Assembly: GCA_000733355.1 (NCBI GenBank)
Contig: JNVV01000004.1
Location: 124,001 to 188,000 of the forward strand
Direction: 5' to 3'
Length of the DNA stretch: 64,000 nucleotides
Origin: Falciphora oryzae
Lineage: Eukaryota > Ascomycota > Sordariomycetes > Magnaporthales > Magnaporthaceae
Part shown: positions 42,700-55,231 of the stretch, piece by piece
Position numbering within the stretch: position 1 is the stretch's first letter
Layout of the letters: each line of letters starts with the position of its first letter
Translations under genes and position numbers: made by a program
The notes under the pieces: model-generated
Told to the model about the DNA's origin: nothing
What the model saw: the letters and a program-made list of their open reading frames with translations, nothing else
Database searches by the model: none

Positions 42700-44578
42700 T
42701 CAGCACACCACCCGCAGCTTCCACCCAGTCAGAACCCCGCGGGCCGCCGAGAACAAGGCCACACAGACAAAGGCGCCCGCGGCCGCCCATATGCTGGCGG
42801 CGGTAAAGCTCCCGCCCATGGCACCCTGCAGCGCGCCGCCAAGCGGAGGTCCAGTTAGTGCTGCGACGCCAATGACTGCAAACGCCATTCCCAGGCGCGT
42901 CCCAACCATGTCGAGGCGAGGAGACGCGCTCGCGATGACGGTGGGCATCAAGCAGTGGAAGGCGCCGTTGGAAGCGCCATAGGCGGCCGCAAAAGCAAAG
43001 TACCCCACCTCGTCAGTGACGGCAAGCCAGCAGGCCGCCGTCAGCGCCACCAGCAGCGCCGAAGGAAGCACCACATTGATGCAGCCGAAGCGATCGGCCA
43101 GGAACGGGGTCATGAGCCGCGTGGGCAGGCCGGCCGCGTTGACGATGATAACGGTTAGTGAGGCTCTCGAGTAGGGCATGTGCAGGATCTGGGTCCCGAA
43201 TGAAGCGATCTAACGGTCAAGGTGTGGGTGGCAGGTGTAGCCGAGAGCTGGTCAGTGTCATTTAGGTAACTTTGCAGTGGAGTGGCCCACCACGTGCAAC
43301 GGCCATAGGTGCGCGGTTTATTATCAGATGGTGGGGTGGATCGAGGAGGGGTTTTATCTGAATCGAACCGAACTCGCCCGCAAATCCCACGAATGGAAGC
43401 CGGAGACTCACGTAATGAAAGCTGTAGTACATCCCCCACAGCAAGAAAAAGAGCCCCGCCACGAGGAGCAAGTACACGGGATCGCGGAGGGCCGTGGGGT
43501 CTATGAGGGGGCCGCTGGTGCGAGGCGGGAGCCTGGGCCGCATCAGGGCGGCCGCTGTAGCCAGACAGGCTAGGTTGACGAGGCCGACGACGCGTGTAGT
43601 CCAGGCGAAGCCGACGGCGGGCAGCAGCTGGCGGACGATGACGGGATACAGCAGGCCACCGACCGAGTTGCCTGTGGTGGCCAGGCCGACGGCAACGGCA
43701 CGGCGTTTGGCAAAGTATGTGGCGATGAGCCCCATTGCCGGCGTGAAAACCAGGCCGCCACCCAAGCCGGTCAGGACGCCTTGGGTCAGAACAAGGTGCC
43801 AAAACTGCGTCGAGACACTCATGAGGAAGACACCGAGCAGCTGCAAGACGGCCCCGCATACAAAGGTGGGCGTGAACACGCCGGCATCCAGGAGGCGGCC
43901 CGAGAAGGCGCCGACACAGAAGGTAAGACAGACCTGGAGGGACCCGATCCACGAGATGGTTGAGGGCGGCAGCGGCGCCAGGGCCTCGGTATAGTACGTC
44001 TGGAAGGCGCCGAAGGCGTTCACGTAGCCCCAGGTGGTGAAGATTACAAGCCAGCCGCATGCGACCTGCGTCCAGGCCCGGAAGCCGCCGTCCGGGGGCG
44101 GAGGCGGCTCCGGCAGCGAACGGGTGGTCAAGTGCGAGGCAACACGGGCGAGCACGTTGCTGGTGCGGCGCTGCTTGTCCTGTTCCTGGGACGGACGGCA
44201 CCTCTGAGGCCTACCCTCGGAGGGGGGTGTTGACGGCTCGACCTCGGCCGCACACCCCTTCTCGAAATCACCACAGCCACGATTTCCCCCTGGCGCACTG
44301 ACGAGGCAATCATCACCATTCTCAGGAGACTCGTCGCTGTCAGTCAGGGGCGCAGTGACAGGCTGTGGTGGGGTGGGGACCGCACAGTCACTCGGCGAGA
44401 GCGATGACGACGAGTAGTGTCCCGCATGCGCACCCGCACCTGCACCTGCAGCTGCAGCAGCTCCACGATTGGCGGCGCCGCCGCTCCAACGCCTGGGGCT
44501 GCTCCTGTTCCTGGAGATGGTGCTAGGCGTGCCAGGCGTGCCAGGGCACAGCTCATCCCGTCGGCCGCGCCTGTTCAT
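42700..44578 (-). CDS. MFS monocarboxylate-transporter-like carrier
   Basis: Exons 44578-43412 and 43209-42700 (202-nt intron, GTGAGT..GTTAG) give 558 residues. A long ~150-residue Ser/Pro/Gly-rich cytosolic tail precedes PDGGFRAWTQVACGWLVIFT, the diagnostic start of the fungal MCT-like group. The segment WGYVNAFGAFQTYY and the loop TPAMGLIATYFAKRRAVAVG also fit. The splice gives SFHY then IASFGTQILHMPYS, the conserved helix-7 entry. A second half follows with twelve helices expected overall. The family moves mono- or dicarboxylates, riboflavin or metabolites. In-frame sequence upstream of ATG 44578 has no ATG. The low-complexity GAAAAAGAGAGAHAG tract in the tail comes from a CTGCAG-type repeat. 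Confidence 0.88.
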
Positions 44579-46766
44579 GTCAAGGGCAGGCTGAGCCGGG
44601 CCGGATCTTTGGCTGTAACAGGCTGGCGACAAGCCGCAGAGGCTGGGATATCCCGGTCTGGCGGCGCGCGGTCGATGCTGGACCTGGCAGGAGCAGGAAA
44701 AGGGGGTCAGCTCATTAATTTTCGGGGCCCGTGCGCAGGGAAACCAAGTTGGTCTGAGATTGATGGTGCGGGAACGGTTCCGGCTAGCTGGCGGGCCTGG
44801 CGACCGTCGCTGACACGAGCAGCCGGCGGCAATGTTCGTCCGACCGAGCCGAAGAGGTACCGAGGGCGTGACGAGGGAGGCAAGGATAGGCCGGGGGCTG
44901 CAGCTGTCTGCTGTCTGCTGTCTGTTCTTTTTTATTCTTCTCGCATTGACTGCCCCGAGCTGGCACGTCAGGTGGAGGGGGTGGAGGGTCTTGGGACTTG
45001 AGACTTGGGATCTTGGGACGGAGCCAAGTTTCTCGATTTATTTAGCAGGCGAGGGCTATTGTTGGCCCTAGTATGTCTCTGCAACATGGCGACCGCTTTA
45101 TCATGGCCCCCCGCTCCCCCCTCTTTGTCTCCGAGGGTCGGCGGCCCATCCCCAGCGAGGGACGGAGGCGGCGCCGGGTCGGAGGCGAGGGGGTGGGCTG
45201 TCTCTGCGATGAGGGCATGATGTGGGAGGGCGCAGAGTGCATGTGGCTAGAGGGGCCTGTTGGGCCAACTAGATGGGTCCAGTGGGTTGGCGGCTCCACA
45301 GCCGGTACGAAAAAGTTAGGTTAGTGGGGCAGACGAGGGGAGGCGTGTGGCGGGTGGCAGTCGCGGGCGACAGAATTAAATTAAAAAAGTCCCCGACCGA
45401 GACCCGAATTGTTCGTGGTGGACCGTGCGGGTGGGAGCTTGGTAAGCAGGAGAGAGAGAGAAAGCGGTGATATCTAGTGTCTGGATTCTGGATGCAATCT
45501 GGAGTTTGGATTCTGGGCAGGCACGGGCAGGTTGCACGGCACCTGGATTCAATTGATGCTCAATCATGGCGTAGGTGCGTAGAACGTAGAACATTCCATC
45601 GGCACTCAGGTGTTATCTCGCCTAGCTGGGTGCCACACCATCTCTGCCGAGGCGCCAGGAGGATCAGCATCTGTCACAGAAGTGAGGAGCCGTTCCTACC
45701 CAGCAGGACAAACACACCCAGGGCCGTGGGAGCCAGATGTCAGATGAGAGATGCAAACCTGTTCGCCCAGCCGCGGCCAGCCCGATCAAACGCCCTGATG
45801 CATCGCACTCGAATCTCGTGCGATCCCGGGCCGGCACTGCGCACCGTTTGTTCGTTTATCGTATATTTCTATTATTTCTCATTTTGTTTTGTTTGGCCAG
45901 TCCCCTCCAACGGCCTCCTGCGGGCCCCGGGTTGAGCCGCGCGGCGCCCGCGGAGCGCCGAGAGGCTGTCGTCTGCCAGAGAGAGGCAAGGGGCCCAGCG
46001 ACCGCGCGGCCACCGCTCGCTGGCTGGGCTCTTCAGCCCTCAGCGCTCAGAGTGCGGCCAGTTTTAGCGTTGAGCCCAACGGCCAGGGAACCAAGGCGAA
46101 ACATGGGGTGCCGCACTGAGCGAGTCAGTCGCTTGGACCCCGGGCCCCCAGACCCTCGCAGGGCCCCTCCCTCGCGAGCCGGGATGTTAACCCGAGCAAA
46201 GCGACGCCCGCCTCTGTGCATTTGATCTTTTTTAGCCTTTGCCTGCTGGCCAGGAGGCCCTGCGCCCGCCGAGGCACGACGTCTCTGGTGGTCCAAGCCT
46301 GTCGATCTCGGCAACCTTCTTTACACCCGTTGTGCCCTGCTTCCCCTCCCTCCCCTCCCGCACACCCATCCCAACCCAGAGCCGACGTGACATGACCGAA
46401 AGACAGACCAACATCAAGAATCAGTTGCTGGGACAGAATCCGCAAACCAACGACCCTCGATCAAGGCCCGCTCCCGTCCTCATCGCCAGCACCGCCAACG
46501 CTGCAGGTAACCGCCAAGTTGCCAGACAGGGCAGCCAAGGAAAACCAAGAAACGCAAGAAAAAGCAAAGAGAAAGAAAGGCCTTCGGAGCAAAAGGCTTG
46601 ATCCGGCCCAGCAGCCCGGTCGACAGCTTCCAACCAAAAACGCCACCGCATACCAGGTAACACAGGTAGCTGCCGACGAAGGGGGCCCTCGCCGCAAAGC
46701 TGCCGTCGCCCCAGCAGCTCCTACACGCTACCAAACCCTCACCACAACCACAGCCACCCGCCGGCC
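44579..46766. other. Intergenic region between divergent MFS and Zn2Cys6 genes
   Basis: About 2.2 kb holding both promoters. It is CT-rich near 46340-46390. An ATG at 46391 opens a 70-codon frame ending at 46601 within the likely leader of the regulator gene; it may be an upstream ORF. No other gene is supported. Confidence 0.5.
46391..46601 (+). promoter_or_regulatory. Possible 70-codon upstream ORF of the Zn2Cys6 gene
   Basis: The frame starts MTERQTNIKNQLLGQN and is Lys/Arg/Gln-rich, without domain. It ends 165 nt before the main ATG. Potential splice signals (CAG|GTAACC near 46505, TACCAG|GTAACAC near 46655) could remove most of it or link it to the main ORF; nothing in sequence decides this. 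Confidence 0.25.
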
Positions 46767-48959
46767 ATGGACGTCTCCGACGGCACATGGTCCGAGCTGG
46801 GCCGGTCCATCGCACCCGTCTCGTGCTGGACCTGCCGGCGACGACGACTGCGGTGCGACAGCAGACTGCCAACCTGTGCCAAATGCGCCAAGGCCGGCTA
46901 CCGCTGTCTTGGCTACGGGCCCGACAAGCCCTTTGTATGGGTCGGCCTCGGCAGGCGAACCAGCAAGAAGGTCGTCGCCGCCATGGCCGCCGCCGCCGAG
47001 GCTGCCAAAGCAGACAAGGAGAACGCTTCGTCTTCGTCCTCCTCGTCATCCCGCAGTTCCGGTGAGCTGGTGCTGGCAAAAAGGCCATCACCACAGGCAC
47101 AACAGCCAAGGAGGGCTTCCGGGCCAGCAAAGGTCACCGTGACGACCGCCATGCCACTCCCAGACCTCCTGCTATGCCGTCCCACCGAACCCATGTTCGT
47201 CGGCCACGACGCCAAGACGAGGGGATATATAGAGTACTGTAAGCAAATTCCATGTGTATTCACTTTTTCGCCTTTGTAACGGGACAGCGTGCTCACACCT
47301 GCTTCCGCCCACCGGCAGACCTGCGACGATGTTGCACCGAATGCACCATCCCTCAGACGCCAGAGGAAGAGGAGACGATGAACCCATACCGCTCCTTTAT
47401 GGCCTTGAGCCAAGGCAGCCCGCTGGTGCACAACACTGTCGTCGCCCTGGCCGCCCACCATCTCGCCGGCTCGTCCAGGCCCGAGCCGAAGCTGCTCGAA
47501 GCGCCAATGTCGCCCGGCCGCTACGATGACGATGACGGCCAGACCGGGGTCTCCAACACCCCTCTTTTCTCCGACGCCCTCACCCACAAGAGCAAGGCAA
47601 TCATCAACTTGCGCGAGGCACTAAACAAGCTCGACCACTCCGACGCCGTCGTGGCCGCGTCGCTACTGCTTATCTGGGTTGAGCTGCTCGAGTCGGGAAC
47701 CAAATCCTGGCGCTGCCATCTCGATGGCATGGTCGGCCTGTTGACATCGCGCAAGCAGCATCTCAAAAACGCCAGGGCCCAGGAGAGGAAGGAAGTGGAT
47801 CAAAGGAGGCAAAAGATGCAGCAGAGGCGCGGCTCGCCAGATTACCACCTGAACGGCGCCTACGGTCCTTCGCCACCAGTTAACAGCGAAGCCATATCGT
47901 CACCCGAGCAGGAGCTGTGGACCTTCCAGAACTACTTTGAGGAAACCTGTCTAGTGTAAGTCTTATTTGCACCTGATGGCAAACCGGCAGCAAGTTCCCA
48001 CCAACTGACCCGAGAGAAACAACAGCCTGCACACATTCGGCACGACCCTAACCGCCAACAAGCAGGACCTGGGCGAAATCTTTGGCGATAAGCAGGTGGA
48101 CAGGATCCTGGACCGGGCCGAAACGCGCAGCTGGACGGGCTGCCCGGCGCACCTGCTTAAAATCCTGCGGTCCGTCAACAAACTACACGCCATCGAAGCG
48201 GCACTCGACCCGCAACCCCGACGCGCGCGCGAGCTAATCAACCAGATCGACGCCTTCGACGCCTGGGCCTGGGCGTCGAGCCACAACACCAACGCCAACT
48301 GGGTCCAAAAGCGCCACCACCTCGCGTCGGCCTACAAAGGCGCCATCGAAATTTTTGCCCGCCGCGCCCTCCAGCGCCACCTCGACGCCCACTGGTCCCC
48401 CGTCACCGCCACGTGTGAGTACACCGACGTCGACGAGGCCTACTGCAGTAACAGCGCCAGCAGCGAGGAGCCGACCTTCACCAACCCCTGGAGCGGCGGG
48501 CCGGCGGCAGCACCAGCGGCAACGGCGCCCTCGCCGTGCTTCAGCCAGCAATCGCAGCACCAGCAGCAGGAGCAGCGGCACCTGGTTGAGGTGGCACATA
48601 CGGTGGCCTGGCACCTGAACCACCTGACGCCCGAGGATGCGCACTTCAAGGGCGCGCTGTGGCCCGCCTTCGTGGCCGGCGCCGAGGCCCGCCGCGACGA
48701 CGACCGCAACGTGGTGCGCCGCATCTTCGCCGAGATGTACGGCCTGCTGCACTGCCGCAGCGTCCGCCGCGCCATGCAGGTCCTCGCCCAGACCTGGGCG
48801 TCCAGGCCCGTCGTGCCCCCAGCCCTGCAGATCCCCGAGGAGGCGGAGGACGACCTGCTCGACTTTAGGTACTCGTCCCCGTCGTCGACCTCGAGCCCTG
48901 ACGAGCCCTCGTGGCTGGACGAGCTCTGCCGCAGCGGCGAGGAGCTCCTTCTCGTCTAG
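46767..48959 (+). CDS. Zn2Cys6 transcription factor
   Basis: Exons 46767-47238, 47319-47955 and 48026-48959 (introns of 80 and 70 nt) give 680 residues. The binuclear cluster uses Cys20, 23, 30, 37, 40 and 47 (CX2CX6CX6CX2CX6C), followed by YGPDKPFVWVG. A Ser-rich linker with an Ala/Lys segment follows. The rest resembles the Fungal_trans_2 regulatory domain: MNPYRSFMALSQGSPLVHN and VVAALAAHHLAG-like helices, ALNKLDHSDAVVAASLLLIW, then AIEAALDPQPRRARELINQI and late helices with VRRIFAEMYGLLHCRSVRRA. The C-terminus is acidic, a possible activation region. The target is unknown. The neighbouring divergent MFS carrier is a reasonable first candidate but not shown. All three reading phases agree. 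Confidence 0.9.
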
Positions 48960-50032
48960 GTATAAACAGCTTCACTAGAGAAAGCTTCCGGCAGGCAGAT
49001 GACGAAGGCCCCGTGGGTGTGACCTGCGATTCACCCACCCCCCGCCCCCCTCCCCTGCCGTCGCGACGACGGGGGTGTACGATTACGACTGTGAACTACA
49101 TTCTACGACTTTTTACCTTTATAACTCTACCTTACCCTTCTACCTTAGCTATTTTATTCACTTATTACCCTTTTTTTTTCTCTTCCTTTCAACATTTGTC
49201 CCCACGGCGGGACTAATTTTTACCGGAGGAACGCGGTTGGGAAATCGCGGGTAGGAGGGATTTTTGGTTCCACGAATAGTGGAAGGACGGAAACGGTGGT
49301 GGAGAGAACTCCCTTTGTTTCTTTTTTCGGGTTGGGGCAGGGAGGCTATTTTGGAAAGTCATCCTTCGTTTACAGCAAAGCGAACAGTCGCAGGATCTTG
49401 TTATTACAGGTTAAATATAACTTTTTTGTTGAGATGGACCACATTCAGGACACTAGCAAAACAAATTGGAGCCACATTCGAGTCTTGTATGTTTCCAGTC
49501 CTCGGTTGCCAGAAACACGTGAAGCTATACCCAAGAAGCTATCGATTGGGACAGAAATAGACGCATGATCACCTCCTTCCAATAAAAGCAGCGCATAAAT
49601 GTTTCCTACTTTTTATAAACATGAAAACAAGCTCCCAAGCCAGCCGAGTTACCAAGAAGCAGGGACACACAAACGAGCCGCAAAACAATGCACTTGGTAA
49701 TCAGCCCCACGCAAGGCTCCAGGTCTCCTGTTTCATCTTTAGCCCCGTCTCTCATTCATGCGATGTAGGCGTCGATTGTCTTTATATACAGATGGTTCGG
49801 CGGCCCTTTGTGTGTTGGGAATGGTCCCGAGATATTTATACTGCCGCTCTATAGGTATTCATTTCCCATCTTCCCATCGTATTTACCTCTCCTTCTTTTC
49901 GCTAATGCAGATATGTACCAACATTGGATATGAACCAACTCTCTGAAAAACACAAACATAACCCACAAAGTCAAGACGTTTTAGAAATACACTAATATCA
50001 CAAAGCAGCATCCAACTAGCCGGCCGGGTCTC
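48960..50032. other. Intergenic region, AT-rich
   Basis: Convergent 3' sides of the Zn2Cys6 gene and the MFS gene. No gene is supported; frames near 49264-49568 start only at non-ATG codons and have no domain. Confidence 0.5.
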
Positions 50033-52052
50033 CTAGACCCTGGACTGGGTCGGTGCCGCCGAGCCGTCCGAGACGAGGGCGGGCTCGGGCGTCGAGGTCG
50101 AGCTGCTGCTGCCGGCGGCGCCCTGGCGGGCCAGCTTCTCCTTCTCGTCGGCGGTGAGGCCTCCGGTGGCCTTGGGAATCCTGATGCCGAAGATGACGAG
50201 CAGGACCGAGAAGCCGGCGCAGCCGCTGCCGAGCAAGAACGAGACGCGGAGCATGTTGTCGGGGGCGTTGGACGAGTGCTGCGCCGACGCAAGCTCGGCC
50301 CAGCCCAGGAAGAAGCTCATGCCCAGGAACACGAGCCCGTTGATGATGGCGCCTGCCAGGCCCTGCTGATCGGAGCGGACGCTGGTGGTGATGAAGATGT
50401 TTGCGACGTTGTACATGATGTCGATGCCGATTGTGGCGCACACCATGGCCGGGAAGACCCAGGCCCAGTAGCTGGCGTCGCGGACGGGGATGAAGTAGAA
50501 GAGCAGGGCCGAGGCCAGGAAGCCCAGCGTCGAGAGGAGCATCAGGAGCGTGCCCGGGATCTTGTGCAGGAACGCGCCGCCGATTAGCGCGATCGTCAGT
50601 CCGCCCACCGCAAGCGGGGCGAACCAGGCTGCGGCGAGCAGCGGAGGGGTGTGGAGGATGGTCTCGATGCTGTGGTTGAAAAAGGGGCTTGGTTAGTTTT
50701 TTTTTTTTTTTTGTGCTTCTCTGCTTGTCGGAGGGGATAGGGGGAACTCACTAAAAGCTGGCATAAAGTAGGTAGATGCCAAACGACCCAAACGAGACAA
50801 ACATGCACAGGAACAAGGCGGCAATGTGCTTGACCTTGAAGATGCTCGGGGGCACCAAGGGCGCGGTGGCGACCCAACCCTCGACGTAGACGAATCCAGC
50901 GAGCAGCAGAACACCCAGCAGGAAAGTGACAATAATCTGGGGGGTGGCCCAGTCGTCGGGCTGGTAGGGGCTGTCGGTGATGGCGTAAACAAGCAGCATC
51001 AGGCCCGGAATCGAGGTGGCACAGCCGAGCCAGTCCATGGGTGGGTGCGGCACGACCTGGCCGGTCTCGTCGTCAACGGCAACCGGAGCGCCCTTGGCCT
51101 CGGCTGGGACACACAGGAAGGTCATGAGGCAGACGATAGCCAGCATGATGGATCCGGCCCAGAAGAACCAGTGCCAGCTCGCCAGCTGGCTGGCAGCACC
51201 GGCGACCAGGACGCCGACGAAGAATCCAAAAGGCGAGCAACCGCCGTAGATGCTGAAGACGAAGTTCTTGCGGCGGCCGGGACGGGCGTAGGCGCGGCCC
51301 AGGAGAGTGACGCCCGAGGGCAGGAAGGCGGCGGCGCCAAGGCCCTGCATGGCGCGGAAGACGATGAGCATCTCGTAGCTCTTGGCGAAGCCGGCGGCGA
51401 GGGTCCAGACGCCCATCCAGGCGTTGCCGCAGAGGAAGACGGCATAGCCGCCAAACTTCGCGTCCGAGAGGCGGGCGAAGGGCAGCAGAAAGGCGCCGGC
51501 GACGAGAGAAAAGACGCTCGAGGGCCACGTCTTCTGCACGGCGCCGAATTCGAGGTCCACCATCAGGTTGGGCAGGACGACGTTGAAGCCACTTATTAGG
51601 AATTCCTGTGTCGCGTAGCGTCGGGATTCGGGTCAGTCTGCGTGCAGGGTTGATGCCGCCTCTCGACGCCTCGTGACGTGATCGCGGACGGTCGTTCGCC
51701 GGATACAGCCACGACACCCGAGACACGAACGCAGCAGCACGAGATGGAAAGGGCAAGTTCTTACAGCCATGATCATGGAGAGCAGGATGGCAGCACAAAA
51801 GCCGGCCTCGACAAAGGTGTTTTTGAATATTGGCGGGCGCATGCGGCCCAGACGATCTGCCTCCTTCTCGTCCATCTGGCTGGCGGACGAGAGATTCCAC
51901 GAGTTCTGCCTGACGGCGGCAGTGCCGGCGGTAGGCTGCTGCTTCAGCGACGACGAAGATGCCAGCTTCTCGTCGCCGCTGGTGTTTGGGGGTGCCGGGG
52001 CAGCCGCCACATGGGCGACGGTGGCAGCGGGTGGCCTCGAGTCGTCGGCCAT
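50033..52052 (-). CDS. MFS transporter, DHA2/Atr1-like multidrug type
   Basis: Exons 52052-51765, 51605-50752 and 50669-50033 (introns of 159 and 82 nt) give 592 residues. A ~75-residue low-complexity tail precedes the first helix (FVEAGFCAAILLSMIMA, splice, EFLISGFNVVLPNL). The early loop contains LPFARLSDAKFGGYAVFLCG and a following FRAMQGLGAAAFLPSGVTLL, the hallmark DHA2/Atr1-like segment. About 14 helices are expected. The second intron carries a 16-nt T run (50697-50712). The C-terminus ends in a Ser/Thr-rich tail. The role is probably drug, borate or metabolite efflux; the substrate is unknown. Its promoter side faces the assembly gap. Confidence 0.9.
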
Positions 52053-54094
52053 GGCGTCTGTTTCCGGTGGTTCAAAAGATGGAGATCTGGCTCGGCGACT
52101 CCCACAGTACAGACAGCCTCGTGGTCAAAGGCCGGTCGAGGATATAGCGGTGGTGGCAGCAGCAGATCNNNNNNNNNNNNNNNNNNNNNNNNNNNNNNNN
52201 NNNNNNNNNNNNNNNNNNNNNNNNNNNNNNNNNNNNNNNNNNNNNNNNNNNNNNNNNNNNNNNNNNNNNNNNNNNNNNNNNNNNNNNNNNNNNNNNNNNN
52301 NNNNNNNNNNNNNNNNNNNNNNNNNNNNNNNNNNNNNNNNNNNNNNNNNNNNNNNNNNNNGCGGATGAGGTCTTGGCCGTGCGGTATCCGTCGAGTAGTG
52401 GCCGGCACTGCTGGATTGGGTTGGGCACGCGTGTGGTTGGCTGGCCGTTGGGGTGCAGGCGGGAGTGGGTGTGCTGGGGAGTGGAGGTGTCCGGGCCGGA
52501 AGCGAGGAAACAACACAGCACAGACAGCACAATCTGTTTCTCCCACAGGGGCGGACGGAGACGGATATTGGCATATTAGTATTGCACTGAAGCCGCCCCT
52601 CTTGCGTGCTTTCGAGCACGAATTCTCCGCGATGGCGAGGGCAACTGCCGCGGATGCGCCGAGAGATGCGATGGCACTTCATCTCCTTCGCCTCTCTCCC
52701 GCGCGCTCCGGGCTGAGGGGGTGCCGGGTGTGTGTTGGCTTTCTGTGAGGATTCCATCAAAAATTGCCTTTTGCAGCGAAAAAGTCCAGAACGGGAGACC
52801 CGCGACGGGCTGCTGGGGTCGGCCGCGACTGCCCGAACAGACGGCCGACCCCATCCGCCGTGGGGCCCGGGTGGGGCCGGGGACTTGCTCATGACGCTGT
52901 CTAGGCCCAAACGGGAAAAATCCAGGCGAGCGTCAAACCCGTTGTGACGGCGGGGTCCCTGGGGGCGCGCCAAGACGTGGGCCGGGGTCCAGATCCGTTG
53001 CCGTGCTGGGCTGGAGGCATCTGTCGCGCCTTCCTCGCCGTCTTGAACCAAACAGGTGCGCCCAGAGCGACTGCTCCTTCTTCTTTGCTGCTTCCACTGT
53101 TGCTGGGATGACTGACCCCAGCCAGCGATCGCTGCTGCCCAGCACTCAGTCGCCCAAAAGAGGCCCAAAGGACCCATGATCAACTCCGGCAGATGCCCCA
53201 ATACGGCAAAATAAACTTTTTGCTCTCCTGCCCGGCTCGCCTGGCATGATTCCCCTCCGCTGCACATGTTTCGAGCCGATGCTGGCGCCAAGACCGGCCC
53301 CGTGAGTGTTTGTGCCTATGCACACGTACACAGAGCGATGGTCCCATTAAGACCAGACGACGTCCTCCGCAATAAGCTTCTTCTCCGGCGCCCGCCTCTA
53401 TCCACAGCCTCGAAGCTTGGTCCTGGTCCTGGCTCCGTCTGTTGCGCCAGAGTCGCGCCCACCACCCCCCACGCCCTCCTTCGCCACAGCTGTCTGAGCA
53501 GTCTGAGAGGCTCGCCAGCGTAGCATCCGCCCTCGGCACTGACTGGTGTCGTGTCTGACCTGGCGCCATCTTGAGGAAGCCATAGGGCAGAGAATCTCAA
53601 ATCATTTTACATTGATGCTTTATTATTAGACGGCAGGACCAACAGGACTCTCTTCTCTTCTCTTCTTTTCTCTTTTCCCCCTCTCTTATTTTGCCTTTGC
53701 CTCCAGTCATAAACCTGGCCTTGGCATCCGCTTCTCCTCTTCCTCTTTCTTGGTTCCCTACTCTTTCTTTTCCTCCTTCGGCCGGCCCCGGGTAATCTCG
53801 AGCGAGCGTGCGGGCCATGCATTTCTTCTCGGGCTTTATTGGCTTCGACATTGCTTTCGCCTTTCCCATTTCGTTCAGGTAGACGTTCTCGTGTCTTTGC
53901 CGAGCTGGTCCGGGCTATATATTTTACTTTTCCGGTGCCCCCGTCGCCTTTATTTTTTGCCTCTTTTGTTGCTAGGGCCATTCCTTCGCCACCCGCGGGC
54001 CCCCCGAGAGCCGGACTCTGCCCATCTTGCCCCCCATTGGGCCACCGCGACCACCACCCGCCGCTTCCCCACTTGGCACCACCCGACCGCCAAG
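52053..54094. other. Intergenic region containing the assembly gap
   Basis: Promoter of the MFS gene on the left and leader of the next gene on the right, with the run of N between. A C/T-rich leader spans about 53640-54060. No gene is supported; sequence in the gap is unknown. Confidence 0.5.
52169..52360. other. Assembly gap (192 N)
   Basis: Unresolved bases, read directly. The true distance is unknown. Confidence 0.98.
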
Positions 54095-55231
54095 ATGAAC
54101 GCCGGCGCCACCCTCCGCGCCTCCATCATCCGGACCTCGATGGTCCCCGTGCCCTTCGACCGGGCACGGAACGAGGCATGGAGCAACGACGTCGAGGGCC
54201 TGCCGCGCGGGCCCGCCCGTACTGCCGCCAGGCCGGCCGCTGACACGGGCGACGGTAGCATCGACGTCGACGAGAACGAGCGCCAGCGCGTCATCGGCAT
54301 CCTGCAGTACCTCGAGTACAAGACCCAGTGCCAGTGGGAGCGCGAGCGAGGGGCTACCTCGGTCACCATCGACGATGGCGACAGCATATACAACGAGAAG
54401 GGCGAGATCCTGCAGATCGACGTCGAGGGCTCCGCGACTGGTCGCATCAGCCGCATGTTCACCGTCTTCCCCTACCGCGACGCCAACTGGGTTGTCGCCT
54501 TTGCCTTCGTGATCGGATCGATATCCTTCACCGTCAACGCCTTCCTGGGCATGATGCCCGTCTGGAATGATCCCGCCACCCTGGGGCCCGAGATCGCGAC
54601 TGCCACCGTCGCCACCCTCGACGGCGGCGCCGTGCTCTTCTTGCTGGCCGGTTTCCTCGGCATCTTTGGCGCCCTGAACGCCGACCGCGGCACCCTCGAG
54701 GTCCCCAAGAAGAACAAGGAGGGCATCGTCGAGGTCAAGTACCGCCCTGCCCTGCTCGGCAGCTCGTCGTGGGCCTGGTTCCCGCCTGCCGAGCAGTGCG
54801 CCGCTGTCGCCAGCACCCTGCCCTTCCAGGCCGGCATGGCCCAGCTGCTGGGCGGTCTGGTGCTGTCGACGTCAGCCGTCGCCGGCTTCCCGGGCGTGCT
54901 GAACCCGGAGGAGAACTTCTTCCTGTTCCAGATGCTCGTCTTCCTGCCCCTCATCATCGGAGGTAGCATGTTCTTCATGGCCAACCTGGCCCTGCTTATC
55001 TACACCCAGGACGCCTGGTACAAGCCCAAGCCCAGCTCCGCCGACTGGCAGGGCGTCTTCTGGAACATGGTCGGGTCGTCGGGTTTCGCCCTCACCGGTA
55101 TCCTGCTGATCTTGGGCGACACGCCGGGTGGCGCATACGCCTCGCTCTACGGCAGTATTACTTTCCTGATGGGCAGCATCATACAACTGTATGCCATCAT
55201 GGAGTTCCATCCCACTGGTTGGGCGTCGTAA
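54095..55231 (+). CDS. Six-helix integral membrane protein, unknown function
   Basis: ATG 54095 (context GCCAAGATGA) opens 378 residues in one exon. The first ~135 residues are hydrophilic, with a basic/acidic pattern and a DDGDSIYNEKGEI stretch. Six hydrophobic helices follow: ANWVVAFAFVIGSISFTVNA, GGAVLFLLAGFLGIFGAL, AQLLGGLVLSTSAVAG, MLVFLPLIIGGSMFFMANLA, FWNMVGSSGFALTGILLILG and a last one ending LYAIMEF. I do not recognise the family; fungal genomes hold similar-looking integral membrane proteins but I cannot name one. No signal peptide. The coding sequence is compact and GC-rich like core genes, so it is likely real and expressed. Confidence 0.75.
   Translation: MNAGATLRASIIRTSMVPVPFDRARNEAWSNDVEGLPRGPARTAARPAADTGDGSIDVDENERQRVIGILQYLEYKTQCQWERERGATSVTIDDGDSIYNEKGEILQIDVEGSATGRISRMFTVFPYRDANWVVAFAFVIGSISFTVNAFLGMMPVWNDPATLGPEIATATVATLDGGAVLFLLAGFLGIFGALNADRGTLEVPKKNKEGIVEVKYRPALLGSSSWAWFPPAEQCAAVASTLPFQAGMAQLLGGLVLSTSAVAGFPGVLNPEENFFLFQMLVFLPLIIGGSMFFMANLALLIYTQDAWYKPKPSSADWQGVFWNMVGSSGFALTGILLILGDTPGGAYASLYGSITFLMGSIIQLYAIMEFHPTGWAS

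Noticed and set aside
49264..49568. Two protein-like frames in the AT-rich intergenic region
   Set aside because: The more protein-like one (49296-49568) starts only at a GTG, neither has a domain, and they overlap in different frames.
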